This document shows, piece by piece, positions 1 to 9,018 of a stretch of DNA of 55,769 nt (position 1 is the first letter of the stretch; every line of letters starts with the position of its first letter). The notes under the pieces were generated by a model, which saw nothing but the letters and a program-made list of their open reading frames with translations, had not been told where the DNA came from and searched no databases. A program made the translations under genes and the position numbers. Source of the stretch: Clostridium sp. CAG:253 (GTDB lineage: Bacteria; Bacillota; Clostridia; Lachnospirales; Lachnospiraceae); NCBI GenBank assembly GCA_000436755.1, contig FR887317.1, forward strand, positions 1-55,769. The letters run 5' to 3'.

Positions 1-609
1 ACTGTACTTCAGGCTGGTCCTTGCTATGTAACACAGGTAAAGACAGTTGACAATGACGGATACAGTGCAGTTCAGGTAGGTTTTGTTGATAAGAAAGATA
101 AAGTTATCACAAAAGATGCCGCAGGTAAAAAAGAAATCAAGAGAAGTCATGGTGTTAATAAGCCATTACAGGGACATTTTGCAAAAGCTGGTGTTTCTGG
201 AAAGAGATATCTGAAAGAATTCAAGTTTGAGAACGCTGAAGAGTATACACTCGGTCAGGAAATCAAGGCTGATATCTTTGAAGCAGGCGACAAGATTGAT
301 GCAACAGGAACTTCAAAAGGTAAAGGATTCCAGGGTGCAATCAAGAGACATGGTCTTCACAGAGGACCTATGGGACATGGTTCTAAGTTCCACAGACATG
401 CTGGTTCAAACGGAGCTTGTTCAGATCCAAGCCGTGTATTCAAGGGTAAGAAGATGCCTGGTCAGATGGGTTCAGTTAAAGTTACAATTCAGAACCTTGA
501 GATTGTTAAGGTTGATGCAGAGCAGAACTTAATCTTAGTTAAGGGTGCTGTTCCGGGACCTAAGAAAGCTTGTGTAGTATTAAAGGAAAGCGTTAAAGCT
601 TCTAAATAA
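1..609 (+). CDS. rplC: 50S ribosomal protein L3 (5' truncated by window edge)
   Basis: Large-subunit protein L3, which binds 23S rRNA near the peptidyl-transferase centre. The reading frame is open from base 1 and ends at TAA 607-609. It gives 202 residues starting [15 protein letters not shown], so roughly the first 25 residues are outside the window. The conserved basic loop [20 protein letters not shown] is intact around residues 117-136. It is the first gene seen of the S10 run; rplD follows after 26 nt behind AAAGGAGG. The identification is secure, and only the 5' end is missing. Confidence 0.97.
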   Translation, partial: TVLQAGPCYVTQVKTVDNDGYSAVQVGFVDKKDKVITKDAAGKKEIKRSHGVNKPLQGHFAKAGVSGKRYLKEFKFENAEEYTLGQEIKADIFEAGDKIDATGTSKGKGFQGAIKRHGLHRGPMGHGSKFHRHAGSNGACSDPSRVFKGKKMPGQMGSVKVTIQNLEIVKVDAEQNLILVKGAVPGPKKACVVLKESVKASK

Positions 610-635
610 TTCTTTTAGAAAGGAGGAAAACACAG

Positions 636-1259
636 ATGGCTAACGTATCTGTTTATAATATGGAAGGTAGCGAAGTTGGCAAGATGGATTTAAATGACAA
701 CGTATTCGCTGCAAAAGTTAATGAACATTTAATGCATATGGCTGTTGTTTTACAGCTTGCAAATAAACGTCAGGGCACACAGAAAGCTAAGACTCGTTCA
801 GAGGTCAGAGGCGGTGGAAGAAAGCCTTGGAGACAGAAGGGAACAGGTCATGCAAGACAGGGTTCTACAAGAGCTCCACAGTGGACAGGCGGCGGAATCG
901 TTTTCGCTCCAACTCCTAGAGATTACTCTTTCAAGATGAACAAGAAAGAGAAAGCAGGAGCAATTAAGTCTGCTTTGACAACAAGAGTAAACGAGGAGAA
1001 ATTTTTCGTATTAGATTCTCTTAAATTTGATGAGATTAAGACAAAGAAAATGGTTGCTGTACTTGATGCATTAAAAGTAAACAAAGCACTTGTAATCCTT
1101 GATGGTGAGGACAATGCAAATGTTGCAGTTTCAGCAAGAAACATTGAAGGAGTTAGAACAATTCCTGTAAATGCAATCAATGTATACGACATTATGAAAT
1201 ATGAGACAGTTATTCTTACAAAGAGTGCTGTAGCTAAAATTGAGGAGGTGTACGCATAA
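636..1259 (+). CDS. rplD: 50S ribosomal protein L4
   Basis: L4 binds 23S rRNA domain I and its extended loop lines the peptide exit tunnel. The 207-residue product has the hallmark basic loop [20 protein letters not shown] at about residues 52-71, and its length is normal. The ATG lies 7-8 nt after AAAGGAGG. The stop TAA overlaps the rplW start in a TAATG arrangement, so the two are probably translationally coupled. In E. coli L4 autoregulates the S10 operon; nothing visible here shows whether that holds in this organism. Confidence 0.97.
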   Translation: MANVSVYNMEGSEVGKMDLNDNVFAAKVNEHLMHMAVVLQLANKRQGTQKAKTRSEVRGGGRKPWRQKGTGHARQGSTRAPQWTGGGIVFAPTPRDYSFKMNKKEKAGAIKSALTTRVNEEKFFVLDSLKFDEIKTKKMVAVLDALKVNKALVILDGEDNANVAVSARNIEGVRTIPVNAINVYDIMKYETVILTKSAVAKIEEVYA

Positions 1260-1558
1260 TGGCAGATTTAAAGTATTATGATATCATCCAGAAGCCTATC
1301 ATCACAGAGAAATCTATGACAGCTATGGAAGAGAAAAAGTACACTTTCGCTGTACACACAGAAGCAACAAAGGCTCAGATTAAAGAAGCTGTTGAAAAGC
1401 TTTTTGAGGGAACAAAGGTTGCTAAGGTCAATACAATGAACTTAGACGGAAAGACACGTCGTCGTGGCAGAACAGTTGGAAAGACTGCTAAGTCTAAGAA
1501 AGCTATTGTTAAGTTGACAGAGGATAGCAAGGATATCGAAATCTTTGAAGGTCTGTAA
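1259..1558 (+). CDS. rplW: 50S ribosomal protein L23
   Basis: L23 sits at the exit of the polypeptide tunnel and docks trigger factor and SRP. The 99-residue protein shows the family pattern: an N-terminal [12 protein letters not shown] segment and a basic loop [19 protein letters not shown] near residues 66-84. Its ATG overlaps the rplD stop (TAATG). The following 100-nt spacer to rplB has no gene; it contains CG-rich ATCGCG/CGCG stretches but no convincing long stem. Confidence 0.96.
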   Translation: MADLKYYDIIQKPIITEKSMTAMEEKKYTFAVHTEATKAQIKEAVEKLFEGTKVAKVNTMNLDGKTRRRGRTVGKTAKSKKAIVKLTEDSKDIEIFEGL

Positions 1559-1658
1559 AATACAGCTTTTGAGATAAAGAATCCAAAGGTCGGAAATATC
1601 GCGTGGAAAACCTATCGCGCGAATCATTTTATAATGAGTATTGAAAGGAGAAAATGTC

Positions 1659-2504
1659 ATGGGAATTAAATCATTTAACCCATATACACCTTCTAGAAGA
1701 CACATGACAGTTGTTGACAGAACAGAGCTTTCAACAGCTGCACCTGAGAAGTCACTCACAGTGTCATTGAAGAAGAACGCTGGTCGTAATGCTCAGGGTA
1801 AGATTACTGTAAGACATCGCGGTGGCGGTTCAAAGAGAAAATACAGAATCATTGATTTTAAGAGAAATAAAGATGGTGTTCCAGCAACAGTAAAGAGTAT
1901 TGAGTATGATCCAAACAGAACAGCAAACATTGCACTTATCGCATATGCTGATGGTCAGAAAGCTTACATCCTTGCTCCAGAAGGACTTAAGGTTGGACAG
2001 AAAGTTATGAATGGTGCTGATGCTGAGATCGCAGTTGGAAACTGTCTCCCACTTGAGAATATTCCGGTAGGTACACAGATTCACAACATTGAGCTTATGC
2101 CTGGTAAGGGTGGACAGCTTGTACGTGCAGCTGGAAACAGTGCACAGCTTATGGCTAAAGAAGGAAAGTATGCAACACTCAGACTTCCTTCAGGCGAAAT
2201 GAGAATGGTACCAATCGGTGCCCGTGCAACAATCGGTGTTATCGGAAACGGTGAGCATGCACTTGTAAATATCGGTAAAGCAGGACGTAAACGTAACATG
2301 GGTATCAGACCTACAGTTCGTGGTTCTGTTATGAACCCTAACGATCATCCACACGGTGGTGGTGAAGGTAAGACTAGTGTCGGACGTCCGGGTCCATGTA
2401 CTCCTTGGGGTAAACCTGCTCTTGGTCTTAAGACACGTAAGAAGAACAACAAGTCAAATAAGATGATTGTTAGAAGAAGAGATGGTAAAGCCTTAGCTAA
2501 ATAA
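1659..2504 (+). CDS. rplB: 50S ribosomal protein L2
   Basis: L2 is a core 23S rRNA-binding protein needed for subunit joining. I chose ATG 1659 ([14 protein letters not shown]) over an in-frame TTG at 1641 because GAAAGGAG lies just upstream of the ATG and MGIK is the family start. The 281-residue product includes [12 protein letters not shown] and the C-terminal [20 protein letters not shown] loop (here [18 protein letters not shown]). The final codons and stop are repeated as a 17-nt direct repeat 47 nt downstream (see findings). Confidence 0.97.
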   Translation: MGIKSFNPYTPSRRHMTVVDRTELSTAAPEKSLTVSLKKNAGRNAQGKITVRHRGGGSKRKYRIIDFKRNKDGVPATVKSIEYDPNRTANIALIAYADGQKAYILAPEGLKVGQKVMNGADAEIAVGNCLPLENIPVGTQIHNIELMPGKGGQLVRAAGNSAQLMAKEGKYATLRLPSGEMRMVPIGARATIGVIGNGEHALVNIGKAGRKRNMGIRPTVRGSVMNPNDHPHGGGEGKTSVGRPGPCTPWGKPALGLKTRKKNNKSNKMIVRRRDGKALAK

Positions 2505-2552
2505 TATAAGTTAAGAAATGTTGAAGTAAGGCTTCAGCCTTAGCTAAATAAT
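2489..2552 (+). repeat. 17-nt direct repeat spanning rplB stop
   Basis: AGCCTTAGCTAAATAAT occurs at 2489-2505 (last codons and stop of rplB) and again, perfectly, at 2536-2552 in the spacer before rpsS. The second copy can also pair with the preceding AAGGCT (2528-2533) to make a short hairpin. It may be a small local duplication; function is unknown. Confidence 0.7.
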
Positions 2553-2589
2553 TTATTTAACAGGCAGCCACATGAGTTGAATTGGATTA

Positions 2590-2610
2590 GCCGGTGATCA
2601 TTATACCGGC
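2590..2610 (+). promoter_or_regulatory. Hairpin directly upstream of rpsS ribosome binding site
   Basis: GCCGGT (2590-2595) and ACCGGC (2605-2610) form a perfect 6-bp stem with a 9-nt loop, ending 5 nt before the GGAGG at 2616-2620. The position suggests translational control or mRNA stabilisation at the L2-S19 junction; this is inference only. Confidence 0.45.
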
Positions 2611-2625
2611 AGAATGGAGGATACA

Positions 2626-2898
2626 ATGGCACGTTCATTAAAAAAAGGACCTTTTGCTGATGCCAGCCTTCTTAAGAAGGTAGATGCTCAGGTAGCATCA
2701 GGTGACACGCAGGTTATTAAGACATGGTCTCGTCGTTCCACTATTTACCCATCATTCGTAGGTTTGACATTCGCAGTACATGATGGAAGAAAGCATGTAC
2801 CTGTTTATGTTACAGAGGATATGGTTGGACACAAACTCGGCGAGTTCGTTTCTACAAGAACTTACAGAGGTCATGGTAAAGACGAAAAGAAGAGATAA
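2626..2898 (+). CDS. rpsS: 30S ribosomal protein S19
   Basis: S19 is a small-subunit head protein that partners S13 and contacts the A-site finger. ATG 2626 gives [18 protein letters not shown], the family N-terminus, 90 residues, preceded by GGAGG at 2616-2620. An in-frame ATG at 2614 overlaps that binding site and is rejected. The C-terminal EFxxTRxYxGHGKxxKK pattern is present. The 2505-2625 spacer carries the direct repeat and hairpin described separately. Confidence 0.97.
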   Translation: MARSLKKGPFADASLLKKVDAQVASGDTQVIKTWSRRSTIYPSFVGLTFAVHDGRKHVPVYVTEDMVGHKLGEFVSTRTYRGHGKDEKKR

Positions 2899-2913
2899 TA
2901 TATAAATTGATGA

Positions 2914-2942
2914 TGCTATGTGTGGCAAAGGCCACCGTAGCA
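2914..2942 (+). promoter_or_regulatory. Hairpin upstream of rplV
   Basis: TGCTA (2914-2918) with TAGCA (2938-2942) and GTGGC (2922-2926) with GCCAC (2931-2935) form a two-part stem with an AAAG loop. It lies 15 nt upstream of the rplV Shine-Dalgarno AAAGGAGG. There is no T-tract, so it is not a terminator; it may act as an intercistronic stabiliser or regulator. Confidence 0.45.
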
Positions 2943-2974
2943 ATTTCACAGAACTTGAAAGGAGGCTTCATCAA

Positions 2975-3364
2975 ATGGCAAAGGGACATAGATCTCAAAT
3001 TAAGAGAGAGAGAAATGAAAACCAGAAAGACACTAGACCTTCAGCAAAATTATCATACGCTAGAGTATCAGTACAGAAGGCATGTTATGTGTTAGATGCC
3101 ATCAGAGGCAAAGATGTAGAGACAGCAATCGGTATTTTAACATACAACCCAAGATATGCTTCAAGCATCATTTTAAAATTATTACAGTCTGCAGTTGCAA
3201 ATGCTGAAAACAACAATGGTATGAATCCAGCTGATTTATACATTGAAGAGTGTTTCGCAAATAAAGGACCGACAATGAAGAGAATCAGACCAAGAGCTCA
3301 GGGTAGAGCTTACCGCATCGAAAAGAGAATGAGCCATATCACAATTATTCTTAACGAGCGTTAA
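2975..3364 (+). CDS. rplV: 50S ribosomal protein L22
   Basis: L22 spans all 23S domains, and its beta-hairpin lines the exit tunnel (the macrolide region). ATG 2975 (MAKGHRSQIKRERNENQ) has GAAAGGAGG upstream; longer in-frame starts at 2918 would place that site inside the gene. The product has 129 residues, with the loop sequence GPTMKRIRPRAQGRAYRI near residues 96-113. S19 precedes it and S3 follows. Confidence 0.96.
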   Translation: MAKGHRSQIKRERNENQKDTRPSAKLSYARVSVQKACYVLDAIRGKDVETAIGILTYNPRYASSIILKLLQSAVANAENNNGMNPADLYIEECFANKGPTMKRIRPRAQGRAYRIEKRMSHITIILNER

Positions 3365-3396
3365 TAATTGCATCTGGTCTATGAAAGGAGAATATA

Positions 3397-4065
3397 ATGG
3401 GACAGAAAGTTAATCCTCATGGTTTAAGAGTCGGCGTTATCAGTGACTGGGATTCTAATTGGTTTGCAGAGGAGAATTTTGCAGATTACCTTGTAGAAGA
3501 TTACAAGATTAGAGAGTTCGTAAAGAAAAAGTTATACAGCGCTGGTATCTCAAAAATTGAGATTGAAAGACCTACTGACAAAGTTAGAGTTATTATTCAT
3601 ACAGCTAAGCCTGGTTTCGTAATCGGTAAGGGCGGCGAGGAAATAGAGAAATTAAAGAAAGAACTTGCAAAAGTTATTGCTAGAAAAACAGCACTTGACA
3701 TCAAGATTATGGATGTTAAGAACCCTGATAAGCATGCTCAGTTAGTAGCTGAGAACATTGCAGCACAGTTAGAGAACCGTGTTTCTTTCCGTCGTGCAAT
3801 GAAGTCTGCAATGGGTAGAACATTAAAGACTGGTGCAAAGGGTATCAAGGCATCTGTTTCAGGTCGTCTTGGTGGAGCTGATATGGCTCGTACAGAGTTC
3901 TACAGCGAAGGTACTATTCCACTTCAGACTTTGCGTGCAGATATTGATTATGGTTTCGCAGAGGCTGACACAACTTATGGTAAAGTTGGTGTTAAAGTAT
4001 GGATCTACAACGGTGAAGTACTTCCAACAAAGAACAATGCCAAAAAGGAAGGGAGCGATAAATAA
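3397..4065 (+). CDS. rpsC: 30S ribosomal protein S3
   Basis: S3 forms part of the mRNA entry tunnel and has helicase-related basic residues. The 222-residue protein begins [15 protein letters not shown] and contains a type II KH domain with the GxxG loop [12 protein letters not shown] near residues 74-85. It is followed by the C-terminal [20 protein letters not shown] region. GAAAGGAG precedes the ATG. The stop overlaps the rplP start (TAATG). Confidence 0.97.
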   Translation: MGQKVNPHGLRVGVISDWDSNWFAEENFADYLVEDYKIREFVKKKLYSAGISKIEIERPTDKVRVIIHTAKPGFVIGKGGEEIEKLKKELAKVIARKTALDIKIMDVKNPDKHAQLVAENIAAQLENRVSFRRAMKSAMGRTLKTGAKGIKASVSGRLGGADMARTEFYSEGTIPLQTLRADIDYGFAEADTTYGKVGVKVWIYNGEVLPTKNNAKKEGSDK

Positions 4066-4502
4066 TGTTAATGCCTAAGAGAGTTAAACATCGTAAGCAG
4101 TTCCGTGGTAGAATGACAGGAAAAGCGCTCAGAGGAAATAAAATCACAAATGGTGATTTCGGTATTGTGGCAATGGAGCCAGCTTGGATTAAGTCAAACC
4201 AGATCGAAGCAGCCCGTATTGCTATGACACGTTACATCAAGCGTGGTGGTAAAGTTTGGATTAAGATTTTCCCAGACAAACCTGTAACAAAGACTCCAGC
4301 CGAAACTCGAATGGGTAAAGGTAAAGGTGCTCTTGAATATTGGGTAGCAGTAGTTAAACCTGGTCGTGTAATGTTTGAAATTTCAGGTGTATCTGAAGAA
4401 GTAGCCAGAGAAGCTTTACGTCTTGCAACACACAAATTGCCTGTTAAGTGTAAGATCGTATCTCGTGCAGACTTAGAAGGAGGTGCGGGCAGTGAAGAGT
4501 AA
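4065..4502 (+). CDS. rplP: 50S ribosomal protein L16
   Basis: L16 organises the A-site tRNA region of the large subunit. The start at 4065 gives [15 protein letters not shown], matching the family MLxPKR N-terminus; the second ATG at 4071 would lose it. The product has 145 residues and contains [19 protein letters not shown] and [19 protein letters not shown] in the end of rpsC serves as binding site, and both ends overlap neighbours (rpsC 1 nt, rpmC 11 nt). Confidence 0.97.
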   Translation: MLMPKRVKHRKQFRGRMTGKALRGNKITNGDFGIVAMEPAWIKSNQIEAARIAMTRYIKRGGKVWIKIFPDKPVTKTPAETRMGKGKGALEYWVAVVKPGRVMFEISGVSEEVAREALRLATHKLPVKCKIVSRADLEGGAGSEE

Positions 4503-4689
4503 GCAGTTTTTAGAGGAATTAAAGAATAAATCTGTTGAAGAATTAAACGCTGATTTAGACGCTGCAAAGAAGGAACTTTTCAACTTAAGATTCCAGAATG
4601 CAACAAATCAGTTAGACAATACAAGCAGAATCAAAGAGGTTAAGAGAAATATTGCCAGAATTAAGACAGTGCTCGCAGCACAGAATTAA
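4492..4689 (+). CDS. rpmC: 50S ribosomal protein L29
   Basis: L29 is a small helical-hairpin protein near the tunnel exit. I start at GTG 4492 ([18 protein letters not shown], 65 residues) because AAGGAGG at 4477-4483 sits 8 nt upstream. A GTG at 4483 directly abuts that site and is unlikely. It overlaps the end of rplP. The ending [14 protein letters not shown] is typical of the family. Confidence 0.94.
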   Translation: MKSKQFLEELKNKSVEELNADLDAAKKELFNLRFQNATNQLDNTSRIKEVKRNIARIKTVLAAQN

Positions 4690-4750
4690 TTTGCATTGTT
4701 ATCTCAATTAACATGTTGAACGCAATCAACTTTGAAAGGAGGACACGATC

Positions 4751-5005
4751 GTGGAGAGAAATCTTAGAAAGACTCGTGTAGGTAAAGTAGTAAGCGATAA
4801 GATGGATAAGACAATCGTTGTTGCAATCGTAGATAACGTAAAACATCCACTTTACAACAAGATCATCAAGAGAACTTACAAATTAAAGGCTCATGATGAA
4901 GAAAATACATGCAAGATTGGTGATAGAGTTAGAGTAATGGAAACAAGACCTTTATCAAAGGATAAGAGATGGAGACTTGTTGAAGTTATCGAGAGAGCTA
5001 AATAA
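4751..5005 (+). CDS. rpsQ: 30S ribosomal protein S17
   Basis: S17 is a primary 16S rRNA-binding OB-fold protein. The 84-residue product starts at GTG 4751 behind GAAAGGAGG (4734-4742) and reads [22 protein letters not shown]. It includes the conserved [22 protein letters not shown] segment (split here: [11 protein letters not shown], then [11 protein letters not shown]). The downstream spacer to rplN is AT-rich with a short CCGC/GCGG hairpin at 5065-5077. Confidence 0.96.
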   Translation: MERNLRKTRVGKVVSDKMDKTIVVAIVDNVKHPLYNKIIKRTYKLKAHDEENTCKIGDRVRVMETRPLSKDKRWRLVEVIERAK

Positions 5006-5095
5006 TTCATCAATATTATATATAGAGTATGTAAGACAAGTTAATATATATTCGTGATTGATAACCGCGTTAAGCGGCAGAAAATGGAGGTAAAC

Positions 5096-5464
5096 ATGGT
5101 ACAGCAGGAATCAAGACTTAAAGTAGCTGATAATACAGGTGCTAAAGAACTTCTTTGTATCAGAGTTATGGGTGGTTCAACCAGAAGATATGCCAACATC
5201 GGTGATGTCATCGTTGCTTCTGTCAAAGATGCAACACCAGGCGGTGTTGTAAAAAAAGGTGACGTTGTTAAGGCTGTTGTTGTTCGTACAGTAAATAGTA
5301 CTCGCCGTCCTGATGGTTCTTACATCAGATTTGATGAGAACGCAGCAGTAATCATCAAAGATGATAAGACACCAAGAGGAACTCGTATCTTTGGACCAGT
5401 CGCTAGAGAATTAAGAGACAAACAGTTCATGAAAATCGTTTCATTAGCACCAGAAGTGTTATAA
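5096..5464 (+). CDS. rplN: 50S ribosomal protein L14
   Basis: L14 is located at the subunit interface (bridge B8) and begins the spc run. ATG 5096 gives [20 protein letters not shown], 122 residues, which matches the family. It is preceded by TGGAGG (5085-5090 region). An upstream in-frame ATG at 5054 would add an unrelated basic extension. The family signature [15 protein letters not shown] is present. It is followed 16 nt later by rplX. Confidence 0.97.
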   Translation: MVQQESRLKVADNTGAKELLCIRVMGGSTRRYANIGDVIVASVKDATPGGVVKKGDVVKAVVVRTVNSTRRPDGSYIRFDENAAVIIKDDKTPRGTRIFGPVARELRDKQFMKIVSLAPEVL

Positions 5465-5480
5465 GGAGGTGTCACACAAA

Positions 5481-5786
5481 ATGGCAACTAGCAAGATTAA
5501 AAAGGGCGATACAGTAAGGGTTATCGCTGGTAAAGATAAAGGCAGAGAAGGCAAAGTAAGTTCTGTAAAAGGTGGTAAGGTCGTTGTTGAGGGCATCAAC
5601 CAGGTTACAAAACATACTAAACCAAGCCAGGCAAATCCACAGGGTGGTATCGTACAGCAGGATGCAGCAATCGATGTATCAAATGTTATGTATGTTAGCA
5701 ATGGAAAAGCTTCACGTGTCGGATTCAAGATTGAAGATGGCAAGAAGGTTCGTTACGCAAAAGCAACTGGTGAAGTAATTGACTAA
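5481..5786 (+). CDS. rplX: 50S ribosomal protein L24
   Basis: L24 is a KOW-domain protein that initiates 50S assembly. ATG 5481 ([20 protein letters not shown]) gives 101 residues, with the KOW motif [18 protein letters not shown] near residues 9-26. It is preceded by AAGGAGG at 5463-5469. It includes [14 protein letters not shown] text ([18 protein letters not shown]) typical of bacterial L24. Confidence 0.96.
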   Translation: MATSKIKKGDTVRVIAGKDKGREGKVSSVKGGKVVVEGINQVTKHTKPSQANPQGGIVQQDAAIDVSNVMYVSNGKASRVGFKIEDGKKVRYAKATGEVID

Positions 5787-5809
5787 TTTCAGAAAGGAGG
5801 CAGTTAGCT

Positions 5810-6349
5810 TTGACTCGTTTAAAAGAGACTTATCAGAAAGAGATCGTTAAAGGAATGACCGACAAATTCGGTTATAAAAACGTTATGCAGGTACCAAAGC
5901 TCGCAAAGATCGTTATAAATATGGGTATTGGTGAAGCAAAAGAAAATTCAAAAGTTTTAGATGCAGCAGTAGCTGAACTTGAAATCATCGCTGGTCAGAA
6001 GGTTGTTACAACAAAGGCTAAAAACTCAGTTGCTAACTTCAAGATCAGAGAAGGCATGCCTATCGGATGTAAAGTTACACTCCGCGGCGACAAGATGTAT
6101 GAGTTCTTAGATCGTCTTGTAAATTTAGCATTACCTCGTGTACGTGACTTTAGAGGTGTTAACCCTAATGCATTTGATGGTAGAGGTAACTATGCACTTG
6201 GAATCAAGGAACAGTTAATCTTCCCTGAAATCGAGTATGACAAAGTAGACAAAGTAAGAGGTATGGACATTATATTTGTTACTACCGCTGAAACTGATGA
6301 AGAGGCTCGTGAATTATTAACACAGTTCGGTATGCCTTTCAAGAAATAA
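5810..6349 (+). CDS. rplE: 50S ribosomal protein L5
   Basis: L5 binds 5S rRNA and contacts S13 in bridge B1b. The 179-residue protein uses a TTG start at 5810 with GAAAGGAGG at 5792-5800 in front. The family blocks [29 protein letters not shown] and [17 protein letters not shown] are all present. rpsN follows after 12 nt. Confidence 0.97.
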   Translation: MTRLKETYQKEIVKGMTDKFGYKNVMQVPKLAKIVINMGIGEAKENSKVLDAAVAELEIIAGQKVVTTKAKNSVANFKIREGMPIGCKVTLRGDKMYEFLDRLVNLALPRVRDFRGVNPNAFDGRGNYALGIKEQLIFPEIEYDKVDKVRGMDIIFVTTAETDEEARELLTQFGMPFKK

Positions 6350-6361
6350 GGAGGTAATTTC

Positions 6362-6547
6362 ATGGCTAAGACTTCTATGAAAGTTAAGCAGCAGCGCAAA
6401 GCTAAATTCTCTACAAGAGAGTATAGCCGTTGTAGAATTTGTGGTCGTCCACATGCTTATTTAAGAAAATACGGAATTTGCAGAATCTGCTTCCGTGAGT
6501 TAGCTTATAAAGGACAGATTCCAGGCGTGAAGAAAGCAAGCTGGTAA
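6362..6547 (+). CDS. rpsN: 30S ribosomal protein S14, zinc type
   Basis: S14 is a small-subunit head protein. This is the 61-residue zinc-binding form with two CxxC pairs, CRICGRP and CRICF, between residues 24 and 43, rather than the longer Zn-free paralogue. It starts [16 protein letters not shown] after AAGGAGG. Presence of the C+ form inside the spc run is the usual Firmicute arrangement. Confidence 0.97.
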   Translation: MAKTSMKVKQQRKAKFSTREYSRCRICGRPHAYLRKYGICRICFRELAYKGQIPGVKKASW

Positions 6548-6561
6548 GGAGGTAAACTAAG

Positions 6562-6963
6562 ATGATGACGAGCGATCCTATTGCAGATATGCTTACAAGA
6601 ATCCGTAATGCAAACACTGCAAAGCATGATACAGTAGATGTACCTGGCTCAAAAATGAAGGTTTCTATCGCTGAAATCCTCAAAAAAGAAGGTTACATTA
6701 AGGATTTTGAAATGATAGATGTTGATGGAGTCAAAATGATTCACATCACATTAAAATACGGCGCAAACAAGAACGAGAAGATTATTACAGGAATCAAGAG
6801 AATTTCTAAACCTGGTCTTCGTGTTTATGCCGGAAAAGATGAACTTCCTAAGGTACTTGGTGGACTTGGTATTGCAATCATTTCTACAAACAAGGGCGTT
6901 ATGACAGACAAGGAAGCTAGAAAAGAAAATGTTGGCGGCGAGGTTCTTGCATTTGTTTGGTAA
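6562..6963 (+). CDS. rpsH: 30S ribosomal protein S8
   Basis: S8 is a 16S rRNA central-domain binder; in E. coli it represses the spc operon. The 133-residue product starts [18 protein letters not shown]. It ends with the family [20 protein letters not shown] and [18 protein letters not shown] precedes it by 7-9 nt. The second ATG (6565) is an equally plausible start and would remove one residue. Confidence 0.96.
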   Translation: MMTSDPIADMLTRIRNANTAKHDTVDVPGSKMKVSIAEILKKEGYIKDFEMIDVDGVKMIHITLKYGANKNEKIITGIKRISKPGLRVYAGKDELPKVLGGLGIAIISTNKGVMTDKEARKENVGGEVLAFVW

Positions 6964-7022
6964 TCCAAACAATGCAGCCCCTGGCTTAATATAAACCGAA
7001 AGAAAATATGGAGGTGCGGCAT

Positions 7023-7565
7023 ATGTCACGTATCGGAAGAATGCCTATCGCGATACCATCAGGCGTAACTGTTGATATTGCAGAAAATAATAAAGTGACT
7101 GTAAAAGGACCAAAGGGAACTCTTGAGAGAGTATTACCTGCTGAGATGGAAATTAAGAAAGAGGGCGAGGAAGTTATCGTAAATCGTCCAAACGATCTTA
7201 AGAAAATGAAATCTTTACATGGTCTTACAAGAACTCTTATCTACAATATGGTTGTAGGTGTTACAGAGGGATATCAGAAAGAGCTTGAAGTAAACGGTGT
7301 TGGTTACAGAGCTCAGAAACAGGGAAAGAAACTTACACTTTCTCTTGGATATTCTCATCCTGTTGAGATGGAAGATCCAGAAGGTCTTGAAGTAATTGTT
7401 GAAGGACAGAATAAGATTATCGTTAAAGGTATCGATAAAGAAAAAGTCGGCCAGTATGCAGCTGAGATCAGAGAAAAGAGAGCTCCGGAACCTTATAAGG
7501 GTAAGGGTATTAAGTACTCTGATGAAGTTATCAGACGTAAAGTTGGTAAGACAGGTAAGAAATAA
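7023..7565 (+). CDS. rplF: 50S ribosomal protein L6
   Basis: L6 supports the sarcin-ricin loop region and GTPase-factor binding. I chose ATG 7023 ([19 protein letters not shown], 180 residues) over ATG 7008 because ATGGAGGTG at 7008-7016 is the ribosome binding site. Two tandem L6 domains are seen; the C-terminal signature [11 protein letters not shown] is near residue 157. The spacer 6964-7022 contains no clear element. Confidence 0.96.
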   Translation: MSRIGRMPIAIPSGVTVDIAENNKVTVKGPKGTLERVLPAEMEIKKEGEEVIVNRPNDLKKMKSLHGLTRTLIYNMVVGVTEGYQKELEVNGVGYRAQKQGKKLTLSLGYSHPVEMEDPEGLEVIVEGQNKIIVKGIDKEKVGQYAAEIREKRAPEPYKGKGIKYSDEVIRRKVGKTGKK

Positions 7566-7584
7566 GTAAAGGAGTGAATATACG

Positions 7585-7953
7585 ATGATTAAAAAGCAGT
7601 CAAGAAGTGAAGTTCGTGTGAAGAAACACATGAAGGTTCGTAATCGTTTCTCAGGCACAGCTGAGAGACCACGTTTAGCTGTATTTAGAAGCAACAATCA
7701 TATGTACGCTCAGATTATCGATGATACTGTTGGTAATACTTTGGTATCAGCTTCAACTTTACAGAAAGATGTTAAAGAAGGTTTAGAGAAAACTAACAAT
7801 GTTGAAGCAGCTGCAAAACTTGGCGAAGTAATCGCAAAGAAAGCATTAGATAAAGGTATTACAACTGTTGTCTTTGATAGAGGCGGTTTCATATATCAGG
7901 GCAAGGTTAAGGCTTTAGCTGAAGCAGCAAGAGAAGCAGGATTAGAATTCTAA
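7585..7953 (+). CDS. rplR: 50S ribosomal protein L18
   Basis: L18 carries 5S rRNA into the large subunit together with L5. The 122-residue protein has a basic N-terminus ([20 protein letters not shown]) and the family blocks [20 protein letters not shown] and [29 protein letters not shown] precedes the ATG by about 8 nt. rpsE follows. Confidence 0.97.
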   Translation: MIKKQSRSEVRVKKHMKVRNRFSGTAERPRLAVFRSNNHMYAQIIDDTVGNTLVSASTLQKDVKEGLEKTNNVEAAAKLGEVIAKKALDKGITTVVFDRGGFIYQGKVKALAEAAREAGLEF

Positions 7954-7993
7954 TATTGGTTGGGATTCGTGAATTGATTTAGGAGGAAAACTC

Positions 7994-8503
7994 ATGAAAC
8001 GTACAATTATTGATGCCAGCCAGTTAGAGCTGGAAGATAATGTAGTAACAATCAAGCGTGTTACCAAAGTAGTTAAAGGTGGACGTAACATGAAATTTAC
8101 TGCATTAGTAGTAGTTGGCGATAAGAACGGACATGTTGGTGTTGGTCTTGGAAAAGCAACAGAAATTCCTGAAGCTATCCGTAAAGGAAAAGAAGATGCC
8201 ATCAAGAAACTTGTTGAAGTTCCTATCGACGAGAACGGCAGCGTACCACATGACTTAACAGGTAAGTTTGGAAGCGCATCCGTACTTATTAAGAGAGCTC
8301 CAGAAGGTACTGGTATCATCGCAGGTGGTCCAGCTCGTGCCGTACTTGAGCTTGCAGGTTATAAAAACATCCGTACAAAGTCTCTTGGTTCTAACAACAA
8401 GCAGAACGTAGTACTTGCAGCAGTAAATGGTCTTAGCAATCTTAAGAGACCAGAAGATGTAGCAAAGGCTCGTGGTATCTCATTGGAGGAACTTTTAGGC
8501 TAA
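7994..8503 (+). CDS. rpsE: 30S ribosomal protein S5
   Basis: S5 contributes to decoding fidelity and lines the mRNA entry. The 169-residue product has the N-terminal dsRNA-binding-like domain with [20 protein letters not shown] and [20 protein letters not shown]. The C-terminal S5 domain contains [20 protein letters not shown]. The ATG follows AGGAGG by 6-8 nt. Confidence 0.97.
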   Translation: MKRTIIDASQLELEDNVVTIKRVTKVVKGGRNMKFTALVVVGDKNGHVGVGLGKATEIPEAIRKGKEDAIKKLVEVPIDENGSVPHDLTGKFGSASVLIKRAPEGTGIIAGGPARAVLELAGYKNIRTKSLGSNNKQNVVLAAVNGLSNLKRPEDVAKARGISLEELLG

Positions 8504-8529
8504 TTGTTTAAACTGAATGGAGGCTAATT

Positions 8530-8712
8530 ATGGCAGGAAAGTTAAAGGTTACATTAGTAAAATCTACAATTGGTGCCATTCCAAAACAGCGTGCAACTGT
8601 TGAAGCATTAGGCTTAAAGAAAGTAAACAAGACAGTTGAGTTGCCTGACAACGATGCAGTTAGAGGAATGATCTGGCACGTAAGACACCTTGTGAAGGTA
8701 GAGGAAATCTAA
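8530..8712 (+). CDS. rpmD: 50S ribosomal protein L30
   Basis: L30 is a small ferredoxin-like-fold protein of the large subunit. The 60-residue product reads MAGKLKVTLVKSTIGAIPKQ, then RATVEALGLKKVNKTVELPD, and has normal length. TGGAGG precedes the ATG. It is the last gene of this transcription segment: a strong intrinsic terminator begins 12 nt after its stop, which is unusual because L15 normally follows in the same run. Confidence 0.96.
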   Translation: MAGKLKVTLVKSTIGAIPKQRATVEALGLKKVNKTVELPDNDAVRGMIWHVRHLVKVEEI

Positions 8713-8723
8713 TATAGATTGAT

Positions 8724-8790
8724 GAACGCGGTAAGGGGAAGAGTTATTTTAAATAGCTCATCAAGTTCCCCCTGCGGCGTTCTTTTTATT
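8724..8790 (+). terminator. Strong intrinsic terminator between rpmD and rplO
   Basis: GAACGC (8724-8729) pairs with GCGTTC (8777-8782) and GGGGAA (8735-8740) with TTCCCC (8766-8771). The inner arm 8741-8759 (GAGTTATTT/AAATAGCTC with one G.U) closes the loop. TTCTTTTTATT follows. It should end most transcripts after L30. Confidence 0.85.
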
Positions 8791-8860
8791 CATTATATAT
8801 AAGGTAAGAGTTCTTGCGTTATTATATTATGGCTGAACTATTACCATTAAAAAAATTTAC

Positions 8861-8890
8861 TGTACAAACAGATGATGTTTATGGTAGAAT
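8861..8890 (+). promoter_or_regulatory. Candidate sigma-A promoter for rplO-secY
   Basis: TGTACA (8861-8866, 4 of 6 to consensus), an 18-nt spacer, then TAGAAT (8885-8890) with an upstream TG at 8882-8883 making an extended -10. Predicted start is near 8897, directly before the structured leader. Confidence 0.5.
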
Positions 8891-8896
8891 ATTGAA

Positions 8897-9018
8897 TTGT
8901 AGCGAGGGCAATGGCAAGCTGAGCTTGCCGTTAGAGAAAGCAATATATATTTGCTTTTGCCCGTTAGTGATTTGTGTGGCTGTGAGAGGTACAGCCCGTA
9001 GTTTTAGGAGGTTAAACA
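8897..9018 (+). promoter_or_regulatory. Structured 5' leader of rplO (three-way junction plus hairpin)
   Basis: GGGCA (8906-8910) pairs with TGCCC (8958-8962), enclosing two perfect hairpins. These are GGCAAGC-tga-GCTTGCC (8913-8929) and AAAGCAA-(7 nt)-TTGCTTT (8937-8957). A third hairpin GGCTGT/ACAGCC (8978-8996) sits between the junction and the AGGAGG at about 9006-9011. The nesting suggests a regulatory leader, perhaps autoregulated by a ribosomal protein. I do not recognise it as a known family. The rest of the 8713-9018 gap holds the terminator and promoter above and no credible gene. Confidence 0.6.

Noticed and set aside
7215..7697. 160-codon frame on - across rplF-rplR
   Set aside because: Antisense to two ribosomal genes with no supporting signals.
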